A stretch of DNA of 64,000 nt from Actinomycetes bacterium (GCA_021778635.1 JAJYCD010000007.1:1-64000), one strand, 5' to 3'; shown: positions 53,716-60,548, counted from the stretch's first letter. Numbers and translations are program-made. The notes: generated by a model not told the origin, from the letters alone.

Positions 53716-54702
53716 ATGGAGTGGTCAGATCTTCCGCTGTCCCGGGCCACGATCGACCGGGCCGCGGCGCGCCGCGGCGAACCCGGTCTCCTCGGACGGC
53801 TCGTCGACGACGCCCGGACGCGCGTCGTGCTGGTCCGACGCGGACTCGTCGCGACCGTCGGGGGCGACGGTGTGCGCCTCGGCCTGGTTCCGCCTGACGC
53901 CGTCGTCCCGGCCGTCGGTCCGACGCCGGAGTGGCTCCTGCTCGGACTCGGTGAGGACGGTGCGGCCTACCTCGGGTTGCACGTGCCGGAGGCGGAGGCG
54001 CAGGCGGACCTCGAAGGGGTCCCCGCCGAGGACCCGTTCGCCGTGATCGCGCCTGGGCTCGTGTGGTCGCCGCTCCGCGAGGTCGGGACGGACCTCTCGC
54101 CCCAGGACGTGGGGCTCGCGACCACGGCGGTCGCGCTCGCGGCCTGGCACGTGAGCCATCCGCGCTGCCCCCGGTGCGGGTCCGCGACGACGGTCGAGGA
54201 GTCGGGCTGGGTGCGCCGGTGCACCCAGGACGGCAGCCTGCACTACCCGCGCACCGATCCCGCGGTGATCATGGCGGTCACGGACGGGGAGGATCGGCTG
54301 CTGCTCGGCCATGCGGCGCCGTGGTCGCCCGGTCGGTTCTCCACGCTGGCGGGATACGTCGAACCGGGCGAGCCGCTCGAGCAGGCCGTTCGACGCGAGG
54401 TCCGCGAGGAGGTCGGGGTGCTGGTCGGTGACGTCGAGTACGTGTCGAGCCAGCCGTGGCCGTTCCCGGCCTCCCTCATGCTCGGGTTCCGCGGGCGCGC
54501 GCTCTCCACCGAGCTGGCGGTCGACGGGGTCGAGGTCACCGAGGCGCGGTGGTTCGCGCGGCACGAGCTCGCCGACGCCGTCCGGTCGGCCGAGGTGGTG
54601 CTGCCCTCACGCACCTCGATCGCGCGGGCGCTGATCGAGGACTGGTTCGGCGGTCCGCTGACCGGACCCGTCAGCGGACCGGGGTGGTCGGAGGGGCGCT
54701 GA
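53716..54702 (+). CDS. nudC: NAD+ diphosphatase / NADH pyrophosphatase
   Basis: Nudix enzyme cleaving NAD(H), and in E. coli also removing NAD caps from RNA. 328 residues: an N-terminal domain, a zinc-ribbon-like segment (CPRCGS then VRRCTQDGSLHYPR; the fourth Cys of the E. coli ribbon is absent), the Nudix box GYVEPGEPLEQAVRREVREE, and the NudC signature SQPWPFPASLM. ATG 53716 lies 6 nt after TACCGT (53704-53709), leaderless. Its place next to adnAB and uvrD2 is conserved in actinobacteria. Confidence 0.93.
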   Translation: MEWSDLPLSRATIDRAAARRGEPGLLGRLVDDARTRVVLVRRGLVATVGGDGVRLGLVPPDAVVPAVGPTPEWLLLGLGEDGAAYLGLHVPEAEAQADLEGVPAEDPFAVIAPGLVWSPLREVGTDLSPQDVGLATTAVALAAWHVSHPRCPRCGSATTVEESGWVRRCTQDGSLHYPRTDPAVIMAVTDGEDRLLLGHAAPWSPGRFSTLAGYVEPGEPLEQAVRREVREEVGVLVGDVEYVSSQPWPFPASLMLGFRGRALSTELAVDGVEVTEARWFARHELADAVRSAEVVLPSRTSIARALIEDWFGGPLTGPVSGPGWSEGR

Positions 54703-54804
54703 ACCGCGTCGGATCAGGGCTGGGAGGGCCGCGTCGGCCCCAGCTCGGAGCACTGTGGCGGGCTGGGCGCCCGGTCCCGACGGCTCGGGCAGCGCCCGGT
54801 CGGC

Positions 54805-54864
54805 CTCGATGCCCTCGCGAGAGTCTCGGTCCCCTCGGGAGAGCCTCGGTGCCCTCAGGAGAGC
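54805..54864. repeat. 20-bp tandem repeat, 3 copies, seeded on the mycoredoxin stop codon
   Basis: Three 20-bp units (54805, 54825 and 54845) share CTCGRTSCCCTCNSGAGAG. The unit at 54845-54864 contains the minus-strand stop codon and last codons of the mycoredoxin gene; the other two extend downstream of it. Confidence 0.9.
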
Positions 54865-55115
54865 CGGGCGCGCACCTCGGCGAGAGACGGGTTCGTCGCG
54901 GCGGTGCCGTCCGGGAACAGGATCGTCGGCACGGTCTGGTTGCCACCGTTGACCTTCTCGACGAACTCCGCCGCTCCCGGCACCTCCTCGATGTTGATCT
55001 CGACGTAGCCGATCCCTGCGCTGTCGAGCTGGGACTTCAGGCGCCGGCAGTAGCCGCACCATCCCGTCGTGTACATCGTGATGGTGCCGGTCTCAGGGAT
55101 CGTCTGCGTCGTCAT
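54855..55115 (-). CDS. Mycoredoxin-like glutaredoxin
   Basis: An 86-residue thioredoxin-fold oxidoreductase with active site WCGYC (Cys20 and Cys23), the cis-Pro loop NQTVPTILF and a terminal helix. Mycoredoxins reduce mycothiol mixed disulfides in actinobacteria. ATG 55115 has GAGGAA upstream on the minus strand. It is divergent from uvrD2, the arrangement seen in mycobacteria where a glutaredoxin-like gene lies beside uvrD2. Confidence 0.9.
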   Translation of the reverse strand: MTTQTIPETGTITMYTTGWCGYCRRLKSQLDSAGIGYVEINIEEVPGAAEFVEKVNGGNQTVPTILFPDGTAATNPSLAEVRARLS

Positions 55116-55220
55116 GGTTCCTCGTCGCCGGTCGGTGGTCGTGCGTTCGTCTTGAGAGGAACACCGTTCGCGTCTCGGACCTTCCCGGTCATGCCGGACT
55201 CCTGCGGACGTTCCCCGAGA

Positions 55221-55280
55221 AGCCGGACTCTGCCGGACTCCGCCGGACTCTGCCGGACTCTGCCGGACTCCTCCGGACTC
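55221..55280. repeat. 10-bp tandem repeat between mycoredoxin and uvrD2 genes
   Basis: Six consecutive 10-bp units of NNCCGGACTC (most often TGCCGGACTC) fill the divergent promoter region, with a looser copy at 55192-55201. The period is close to one helical turn, so equivalent bases face the same side of the DNA. Confidence 0.95.
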
Positions 55281-55393
55281 CTCCGGGCGCGCGGCGGTCG
55301 TGCCGCCCGGACCGCCGCCGATCCGGACGGCGACGACGTCCGGGGCGCCGTCCCCCACCGCTCGTGTCGGTCGGACCTGGGAGGATCGGGGGG

Positions 55394-57433
55394 ATGTCAA
55401 CCGACGACCTGCTCGATGCCCTCGACCCCGACCAGCGCGAGGTGGCCCGCGCCCTGACGGGCCCCGTCTGCGTGCTCGCGGGCGCGGGCACCGGGAAGAC
55501 GCGGGCGATCACCCACCGCATCGCGTACGGCGTGCGGACAGGCGTCTACCGTCCGTCGGCCGTGCTCGCGGTGACCTTCACCGCACGGGCCGCGGGTGAG
55601 ATGCGGACGCGTCTGCGTGACCTCGGGGTGGGCGGCGTGCAGGCGCGGACCTTCCACGCCGCGGCGCTGCGTCAGCTCGGGTTCTTCTGGCCGAAGGTGA
55701 TCGGCGGCGCACCGCCCCGGATCCTCGAGCACAAGGCGACCGTGATCGCGGAGGCGGCGGGTCGCCTCGGGCTGGACGTGGACCGGGTCGCCGTGCGCGA
55801 CCTCGCATCGGAGGTCGAGTGGTCGAAGGTCAGCCTGGTGACCGCGGACGACTACGTCCGGGCGACCGCGGCGATCGACCGCCCGGCACCGTCCGGCTAC
55901 GACCATCACGCGGTCGCGCGTCTGATCACGACGTACGAGGACGTCAAGACCGAGCGTGGCGTGATCGACTTCGAGGACGTCCTGCTCATGCTCGGTGACA
56001 TGCTCCACACCCGTCACGACGTGGCCGAGCAGGTCCGCACGCAGTACCGGCACTTCGTGGTGGACGAGTACCAGGACGTGTCGCCGCTCCAGCAGTTCCT
56101 GCTGGACCAGTGGCTCGGCGGCCGCCAGGAGCTGTGCGTCGTCGGGGACCCGAGCCAGACGATCTACTCCTTCACGGGCGCGACCCCCCACCACCTCCTG
56201 ACGTTCCGGTCGCAGCACCCGACCGCCCAGGTGATCCGGCTCGTCCGGGACTACCGATCGACACCGCAGGTCGTCTCGCTGGCCAACCGGCTGCTCGCCC
56301 GGCGCGACGCCCGCGGCAGGGGAACGGCTCCGCTCGAGCTCGTGGCCCAGCGGCCGGACGGTCCGCCGATCGGGTTCACGGTCTACGACGACGACGACGT
56401 CGAGGCGGCCGGCGTGGCGCAGCGGGTCGCGCGTCTCGTGGCCGCCGGCACGCGACCGAGCGAGATCGCGGTGCTGTACCGCACCAACGCGCAGTCGGAG
56501 GCCTTCGAGCAGGCCCTGGCCGCGGCCGGCATCGGCTACCTCGTCCGTGGCGGAGAGCGGTTCTTCGCGCGGCGCGAGGTCCGTGACGCGATCGTGCTCC
56601 TCCGGGGCGCCGGCCGCGCCGCCGATGCCGAGACGCCGATGGTCGAGACGGTCCGCGACGTCCTGCTCTCGGCCGGGTGGTCGCCCGAGCCGCCGGCGTC
56701 CCGCGGAGCGGTCCGTGAACGGTGGGAGTCGATGCAGGCGCTGGTCGGTCTCGCCGACGACCTCGCGACCCGGTTCCAGGCCTCCTACGCCGACTTCCTC
56801 GCCGAGCTCGACGAGCGCGCCTCGGCGCAGCACGCCCCGACGGTCGAGGGCGTGACGCTCGCGTCGTTGCACGCCGCCAAGGGGCTCGAGTGGGACGCGG
56901 TGTTCCTCGCAGGCCTGAGCGAGGGGCTGATGCCGATCTCGCTCGCCGAGACCGACGCGGCGATCGCCGAGGAGCGGCGCCTGCTGTACGTCGGTATCAC
57001 CAGAGCGCGTGAGCACCTGGAGCTCTCGTTCTCCCGGGCTCGAAACCCCGGAGGCCGCGCGACGCGTCGTCGGAGCCGATTCCTCGACGGGCTCTGGCCC
57101 GAGCACACCGCGGCGCCGGCGGGAGGCCGTGGTCGGACGCCACGCGGTGCGCACCTGACCGGGGACTTCGACGCAGGGCTCTACGACCGGCTCGCAGGCT
57201 GGCGGTCGAGCGTCGCGGTCGAGGCCGGCGTCCCGGCGTTCACCGTGCTGGTCGACCGCACCCTGGAGGCCATCGCCGAGCTCCGACCGGGCACGATGCC
57301 CGAGCTCGCGGCGATCAAGGGCATGGGACCCGCCAAGCTCTCGCACTACGGCGAGACGATCCTGGCTCTCGTGTCCACACCCGTCGGCGCGAACGACGGC
57401 TCAGGATCGGCCGCCGCAACACGGGTCAGATAA
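55394..57433 (+). CDS. uvrD2: UvrD2-type superfamily 1 DNA helicase
   Basis: 679 residues. Motif I is AGAGTGKTRAIT, motif II VVDEYQDVSPLQ, motif III GDPSQTIYSF, motif IV region VRDYRSTPQV, motif V LHAAKGLEWD, and motif VI YVGITRAREHL. The C-terminal HRDC domain (about 595-665) is present, with AIKGMGPAKLSHYGE. In mycobacterial UvrD2 a tetracysteine motif joins the helicase to HRDC; here that linker has no cysteines. ATG 55394 follows a G-run; no Shine-Dalgarno is evident. whiB7 lies downstream as in mycobacteria. Confidence 0.93.
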   Translation: MSTDDLLDALDPDQREVARALTGPVCVLAGAGTGKTRAITHRIAYGVRTGVYRPSAVLAVTFTARAAGEMRTRLRDLGVGGVQARTFHAAALRQLGFFWPKVIGGAPPRILEHKATVIAEAAGRLGLDVDRVAVRDLASEVEWSKVSLVTADDYVRATAAIDRPAPSGYDHHAVARLITTYEDVKTERGVIDFEDVLLMLGDMLHTRHDVAEQVRTQYRHFVVDEYQDVSPLQQFLLDQWLGGRQELCVVGDPSQTIYSFTGATPHHLLTFRSQHPTAQVIRLVRDYRSTPQVVSLANRLLARRDARGRGTAPLELVAQRPDGPPIGFTVYDDDDVEAAGVAQRVARLVAAGTRPSEIAVLYRTNAQSEAFEQALAAAGIGYLVRGGERFFARREVRDAIVLLRGAGRAADAETPMVETVRDVLLSAGWSPEPPASRGAVRERWESMQALVGLADDLATRFQASYADFLAELDERASAQHAPTVEGVTLASLHAAKGLEWDAVFLAGLSEGLMPISLAETDAAIAEERRLLYVGITRAREHLELSFSRARNPGGRATRRRSRFLDGLWPEHTAAPAGGRGRTPRGAHLTGDFDAGLYDRLAGWRSSVAVEAGVPAFTVLVDRTLEAIAELRPGTMPELAAIKGMGPAKLSHYGETILALVSTPVGANDGSGSAAATRVR

Positions 57434-57467
57434 TCGGTTGTGCCCGGCGGAGAGGCGAGCCTAAGGT
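57429..57467 (+). promoter_or_regulatory. whiB7 promoter with AT-rich WhiB7 target
   Basis: TTGTGC (57438-57443) and TAAGGT (57462-57467) are spaced 18 bp. The AT-rich AGATAAT (57428-57434) ends exactly 3 bp before the -35. WhiB7 with SigA is known to recognise AT-rich DNA 3 bp upstream of the -35, so this fits autoregulation. Transcription would start near 57474, giving a leader of about 420 nt. Confidence 0.7.
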
Positions 57468-57529
57468 GGTCAACGTCCTCGACCGTGCGGCGTCACGACT
57501 GATGCCCGAGACAGAAGGAGGTGGGTGCA

Positions 57530-57658
57530 TTGAAGACAACCAGGACTGCGGAGATGGACGCGGCGTACTGCGCTGCGATCGTCGTCCCGCGATCCCTCGC
57601 ACCCGCCTCGATGCGGATCCAGGGGATCGCTGCGCCCGCTGCCGGGAGCATCGGATGA
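57530..57658 (+). CDS. whiB7 upstream ORF 1 (42 codons)
   Basis: A TTG start is preceded by AGAAGGAGG, the best ribosome site in the window, at 8 nt spacing. The peptide begins LKTTRTAEMDAAYCAAIVV (initiator Met replacing Leu) and ends at TGA 57656-57658. Its stop overlaps the ATG of ORF 2 as ATGA, so ORF 2 is probably translated by coupled re-initiation. The peptide resembles no protein family I know; a leader-peptide role is inferred. Confidence 0.65.
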   Translation: MKTTRTAEMDAAYCAAIVVPRSLAPASMRIQGIAAPAAGSIG

Positions 57659-57753
57659 CGTTCACCCGCCTTCGCGATGCCGCGTTCCGCGCGGCAGTCC
57701 GCAGCGACGTCCCTTTCTCCGCGACTCCACTCCTCGGGATCATCACGGTCTGA
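57655..57753 (+). CDS. whiB7 upstream ORF 2 (32 codons)
   Basis: Starts at ATG 57655, overlapping the stop of ORF 1, and encodes MTFTRLRDAAFRAAVR and a hydrophobic end LLGIITV. The stop lies in the loop of a small hairpin (GGTCT/AGACC) 18 nt before the terminator. Codons 23-25 carry GACTCCAC (57723-57730), which can pair with part of the terminator, so movement of the ribosome here could decide transcription read-through. A longer in-frame open stretch upstream lacks a ribosome site. Confidence 0.55.
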   Translation: MTFTRLRDAAFRAAVRSDVPFSATPLLGIITV

Positions 57754-57783
57754 CCAGACCCTGATCTCGCCGGCCGTGGAGTC
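57723..57783 (+). promoter_or_regulatory. Candidate antiterminator pairing in the whiB7 leader
   Basis: GACTCCAC (57723-57730) is exactly complementary to GTGGAGTC (57776-57783), which contains most of the left arm of the terminator stem. The two structures exclude each other. Confidence 0.55.
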
Positions 57784-57813
57784 CCTCTCGGGATCCACGG
57801 CCTTCGTCTTTCC
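57772..57813 (+). terminator. Intrinsic terminator (attenuator) in the whiB7 leader
   Basis: GGCCGTGGA (57772-57780) pairs with TCCACGGCC (57794-57802), with an inner TCCC/GGGA stem, one bulged G and a TCTC loop. It is followed by TTCGTCTTTCC, the only T-rich tail seen after a hairpin in this window. It lies about 80 nt before the whiB7 start codon, so it attenuates whiB7 instead of ending uvrD2 only. Confidence 0.85.
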
Positions 57814-57894
57814 TGCTCCGTCCGTGAGCGGTGGACCGCCGACGTGGTGTCCCCACCTCACAGCAGACCTTCGCAAGGACATCAGGAGGACATC

Positions 57895-58254
57895 GTGCGG
57901 CTCACCACGCTGCTCGACACGATGAACCAAGGCGGCTCAGGACCCTGGCCCCCCGACGAGTCATCGACCATCTCCGCCGACGAGGAACGTCGGCAGTTCG
58001 ACCGTGTCATCGCGGACCTCATCCCGTGCCGAGCCGGCGACCCCGAGCTCTGGTTCGCAGAGCAGTCCGCACAGGTCGAGCGGGCCAAGGCGCTGTGCCG
58101 CCAGTGCCCGCTCATGACGGGGTGCCTCGCGGGGGCGATCGAGCGCGCCGAGCCGTGGGGCGTCTGGGGCGGCGAGGTGTTCGTGGACGGTGTCGTCGTC
58201 GCGGTCAAGCGCGGCCGCGGTCGCCCACGCAAGACGCAGTCTCCGGCGGCGTGA
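57895..58254 (+). CDS. whiB7: WhiB7 redox-responsive antibiotic-resistance regulator
   Basis: A 119-residue WhiB-family Fe-S protein that binds SigA and activates intrinsic resistance genes. Cluster cysteines are Cys45, Cys68, Cys71 and Cys77 (IPCRAGD, LCRQCPLMTGC), followed by the G[V/I]WGG turn GVWGGE at 89-94. The AT-hook RGRGRPRK at 106-113 is the hallmark that separates WhiB7 from other WhiB proteins. GTG 57895 has AGGAGG 5 nt upstream. The 3' end overlaps the convergent ThiF-like gene by 50 bp, across the AT-hook codons. Confidence 0.95.
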   Translation: MRLTTLLDTMNQGGSGPWPPDESSTISADEERRQFDRVIADLIPCRAGDPELWFAEQSAQVERAKALCRQCPLMTGCLAGAIERAEPWGVWGGEVFVDGVVVAVKRGRGRPRKTQSPAA

Positions 58255-59383
58255 ACTCGAACGGGGTCATCTCGGACTGCGTGATCTCAGCCGGCGCGAT
58301 CTCAGCCGGCGCGATCTCAGCCGGCGTGATCTCGGAGGGCGCGTCGTCGCGGCGCGGGAGAGGGATCGCCCCGCACCCGCAGTCCGGGTGCACCGACCAC
58401 GACCGGACGCGCGGGACGGCCTCGGGGAGAGACACCTCGAGGCCGGCCCCGCGGACGGTCGGGACGCGGCCGTCCAGGTGTGCCAGGGCCTGAGCTGCGG
58501 CGAGGGACCCGGCCACCGCGGCGAGCGAGCTCTCCTCCGGACCGTGCGGGCGCGTTCTCGCGGCAAGCTGCGCGACGACGACGCCCCAGCGCTCGTCGAC
58601 GTCGGCGCGCCACAGGTCCACGCAGCGCAGGCACGGAGTCGCTCCCGGCACGACCAACGGCCCGACCAGGACGCCCGCCTCCTGGACGACGACGGACAGG
58701 TGGGGGATCCCGATCGCCATCGACAGGCGCGACCGCGCCGGGTCGGCTGCCCCGTGCTCGACGAGGACGAGAAGATCGGGTTCGCTGCGAGCAGGAGCGC
58801 GGGTGCGGACCGTGGCATTCGCGTCGTGCACGATCCGATGGGCTGCCTCGGCACGGGACGAGCCGACGTCGCGCGGGAGATAGCCCCCCACCCCGAGGTC
58901 GGCGCTCGTGACGAGGTCGTCGTCCTGGAGGAGGACCGTGCCGACGCCCGCGGCAGCGAGCACGACGGCGATCTGGAGCCCGAGCCGCCCGAGACCGGCG
59001 ACGCCCACGCTACGGGCGGAGCGTGCGCGCACGTGCGCGCCGCCGTCGCCGTCCTCGAGCACGGCGGACCACGCGCGAGCGTCACCGACCGCGCCGGAGA
59101 GCAGGGTCGCGGAGCCGGCCGAGGACGGACGGGGCGGGATCGGGCACACCACGCGCGCCTCGTCCAGGGTGCGAAGGAGAACCTCGACCCGCTCCGGCGC
59201 GAGGCCGTGGCGCGCGGCGGACGCCCGGAGCGACTCGAGCGTCGCGCCCGGCTCGGCCGCGGTCAGCACGTCGACCTCGACGTCGCTCAGGCCGGAGAGC
59301 CGTACGGCCCATCGCGGGTCGGTCCCGATCTGCACCTCACCGGGTGCGCGCCAGAGGAGATCGAGCCCGGGCCTCAGTCGCAT
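58205..59383 (-). CDS. ThiF/E1-like adenylyltransferase-family protein
   Basis: A 392-residue protein of the E1-like superfamily, whose members adenylate C-termini of ubiquitin-like or ribosomal peptides; TOMM cyclodehydratase partner proteins are relatives. The N-terminal ~90 residues resemble a peptide-recognition region. The Rossmann motif is GVAGLGRLGLQIAVVLA, then LLQDDDLV, and cysteine pairs CLRC and CGC could bind zinc. No substrate peptide, YcaO or sulfur-carrier gene is adjacent, so the substrate is unknown. The tail carries EIAPA repeats. ATG 59383 has AAGGAGG upstream. Confidence 0.75.
   Translation of the reverse strand: MRLRPGLDLLWRAPGEVQIGTDPRWAVRLSGLSDVEVDVLTAAEPGATLESLRASAARHGLAPERVEVLLRTLDEARVVCPIPPRPSSAGSATLLSGAVGDARAWSAVLEDGDGGAHVRARSARSVGVAGLGRLGLQIAVVLAAAGVGTVLLQDDDLVTSADLGVGGYLPRDVGSSRAEAAHRIVHDANATVRTRAPARSEPDLLVLVEHGAADPARSRLSMAIGIPHLSVVVQEAGVLVGPLVVPGATPCLRCVDLWRADVDERWGVVVAQLAARTRPHGPEESSLAAVAGSLAAAQALAHLDGRVPTVRGAGLEVSLPEAVPRVRSWSVHPDCGCGAIPLPRRDDAPSEITPAEIAPAEIAPAEITQSEMTPFEFTPPETASCVGDRGRA
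58281..58336. repeat. 15-bp repeats in the C-terminal tail of the ThiF-like gene
   Basis: Three to four 15-bp units related to GATCTCAGCCGGCGC encode EITPA/EIAPA units on the minus strand. They lengthen the tail that overlaps whiB7. Confidence 0.85.
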
Positions 59384-59742
59384 CGTCGTCCTCCTTGCCC
59401 GCGCCGGGTCGTCCGTGCGGGCTCGTCCGCACCGGGTCGTCCGCGCCGACGTCCCGTTCCGGCCCCGTGGTGGTTCGTGCGTGCCGGGCGACCCGTGCGG
59501 GTCGCCGCAGACCGGGGCCGATCGACCGTCCAGATCAATGCGGCCCGGCGCGCTCACTGTGGCACGGGCAGGGCGAGCCCGACCGGTTGTCCACAGGCCG
59601 CGGTGCGCGGGAGCGTCCGCGGCGGGGGGCGTCGTCCACGGAGTGTGGACCGAGGTGTGGACAAGTCCGGCAATCCTGGGGAAAAGATGACGGGAAGGTG
59701 AACAACGGGTCATCGGACGGTATGACCGGCTACGGTGCTGGC
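59384..59742. other. 359-bp divergent intergenic region
   Basis: No gene is seen. It holds loose GC-rich repeats of the type GGGTCGTCCG near 59400-59450, a DnaA-box cluster at 59587-59664, and the start-proximal -10 box of the metallopeptidase gene. Confidence 0.6.
59587..59664. promoter_or_regulatory. DnaA-box cluster
   Basis: TTGTCCACA (59587-59595) and its exact inverse TGTGGACAA (59656-59664) are perfect DnaA boxes in the actinobacterial form. Between them lie two 7-of-9 matches, TCGTCCACG (59632-59640) and TGTGGACCG (59644-59652, inverse). A less GC-rich stretch with GGGGAAAAGATGA follows at 59678. It could titrate DnaA or regulate the flanking genes; no dnaA, dnaN or gyr genes are near, so it is not the main origin. 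Confidence 0.6.
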
Positions 59743-60504
59743 GTGCACGCGAACAGCGAGCACGGTCCCGTCGAGGTGCGTCGCAGCCGGCGCCGACTGC
59801 GGACCGTGACGGCCTACCGCGAGGGCGACCGGACGGTGGTCGCTATCCCCGCGCGATTCACGCGCGCCCAGGAGCGCGAGTGGGTGCAGCGCATGCTGCG
59901 CCGGCTCGGCGACCAGGAGCGCCGACGGCGCCCGTCCGACGAGCAGCTCGCGACGCGGGCCACCGAGCTGTCGGCGCGCTACCTCGGCGGTCGTGCCGTA
60001 CCGGCGAGCGTGGCGTGGTCCGGGAACCAGGGACGACGCTGGGGCTCGTGCACGCCGTCGGACGGGAGCATCCGGATCTCCGACCGGGTCCAGGGGATGC
60101 CCCGCTGGGTGCTCGACTACGTGCTGCTGCACGAGCTCACCCATCTGGTGCACGCGGGTCATGGGCCCGACTTCTGGGCGCTGGTACGGGCCTATCCGCG
60201 GACCGAGCGCGCCCGTGGGTTCCTGGACGGCGTGACCTTTGCCCAGGAGGCCCTGAACCACGCGGCCGAGGAGAGCGGCGAGACTCACGACGAGGACGCC
60301 GACGTGATCGAGGAGGAGGTCGACGAGGACGCCGACCTCGACCCGGAGCCTGGCGCGGGCGCGGTCATCGACCTCGACACCGCAGCAGACGCCGACCGCG
60401 GCGCGGCAGCAGACCCCGGCACCGGCACCGCAGCAGACCCCGGTACCGGCGCCGCAGCAGACGCCGACAGCGGCGCGGCAGCAGACCCCGACGGGCGCGG
60501 CTAG
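59743..60504 (+). CDS. YgjP/M48-like metallopeptidase with acidic repeat tail
   Basis: A 253-residue protein. The core (about 10-165) matches the YgjP-type metal-dependent hydrolase family: GRRWGSCTPSDGSIRIS, then the zinc motif LLHELTHLVHAGHGPDFW (HExxH plus a third His). The last ~70 residues are acidic, with copies of AADPGTG. GTG 59743 lies 6 nt after TACGGT (59731-59736), so it is leaderless; the in-frame ATG 59722 would lie upstream of the start of transcription. The substrate is unknown. Confidence 0.85.
   Translation: MHANSEHGPVEVRRSRRRLRTVTAYREGDRTVVAIPARFTRAQEREWVQRMLRRLGDQERRRRPSDEQLATRATELSARYLGGRAVPASVAWSGNQGRRWGSCTPSDGSIRISDRVQGMPRWVLDYVLLHELTHLVHAGHGPDFWALVRAYPRTERARGFLDGVTFAQEALNHAAEESGETHDEDADVIEEEVDEDADLDPEPGAGAVIDLDTAADADRGAAADPGTGTAADPGTGAAADADSGAAADPDGRG
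60382..60495. repeat. Coding repeats in the metallopeptidase tail
   Basis: Imperfect in-frame units of about 24-27 bp around GCAGCAGACCCCGG encode AAADPGTG-like segments at the C-terminus. Confidence 0.8.
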
Positions 60505-60548
60505 GGCGCGCGGCGACCGCGCCCGACGTACGCCGCCTGCGCGCGCCC

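Larger units (their letters stand above)
57434..57894 (+). other. whiB7 leader region (461 bp)
   Basis: The gap between uvrD2 and whiB7 holds no ordinary gene but a regulatory leader: the promoter, upstream ORF 1 (57530-57658), upstream ORF 2 (57655-57753), an intrinsic terminator (57772-57813), then the whiB7 ribosome site. The layout matches ribosome-dependent attenuation described for whiB7/wblC in mycobacteria and Streptomyces. Confidence 0.8.

Noticed and set aside
54703-54804. Possible gene between nudC and the mycoredoxin gene
   Set aside because: Only short low-complexity frames exist, and much of the region is related to the 20-bp repeat.
57466-57753. A 95-residue Cys-containing protein reading through the whiB7 leader
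   Set aside because: The frame has no ribosome site at its upstream starts and overlaps ORF 1, which has an excellent one. Only its last 32 codons (ORF 2) have a start coupled to ORF 1.
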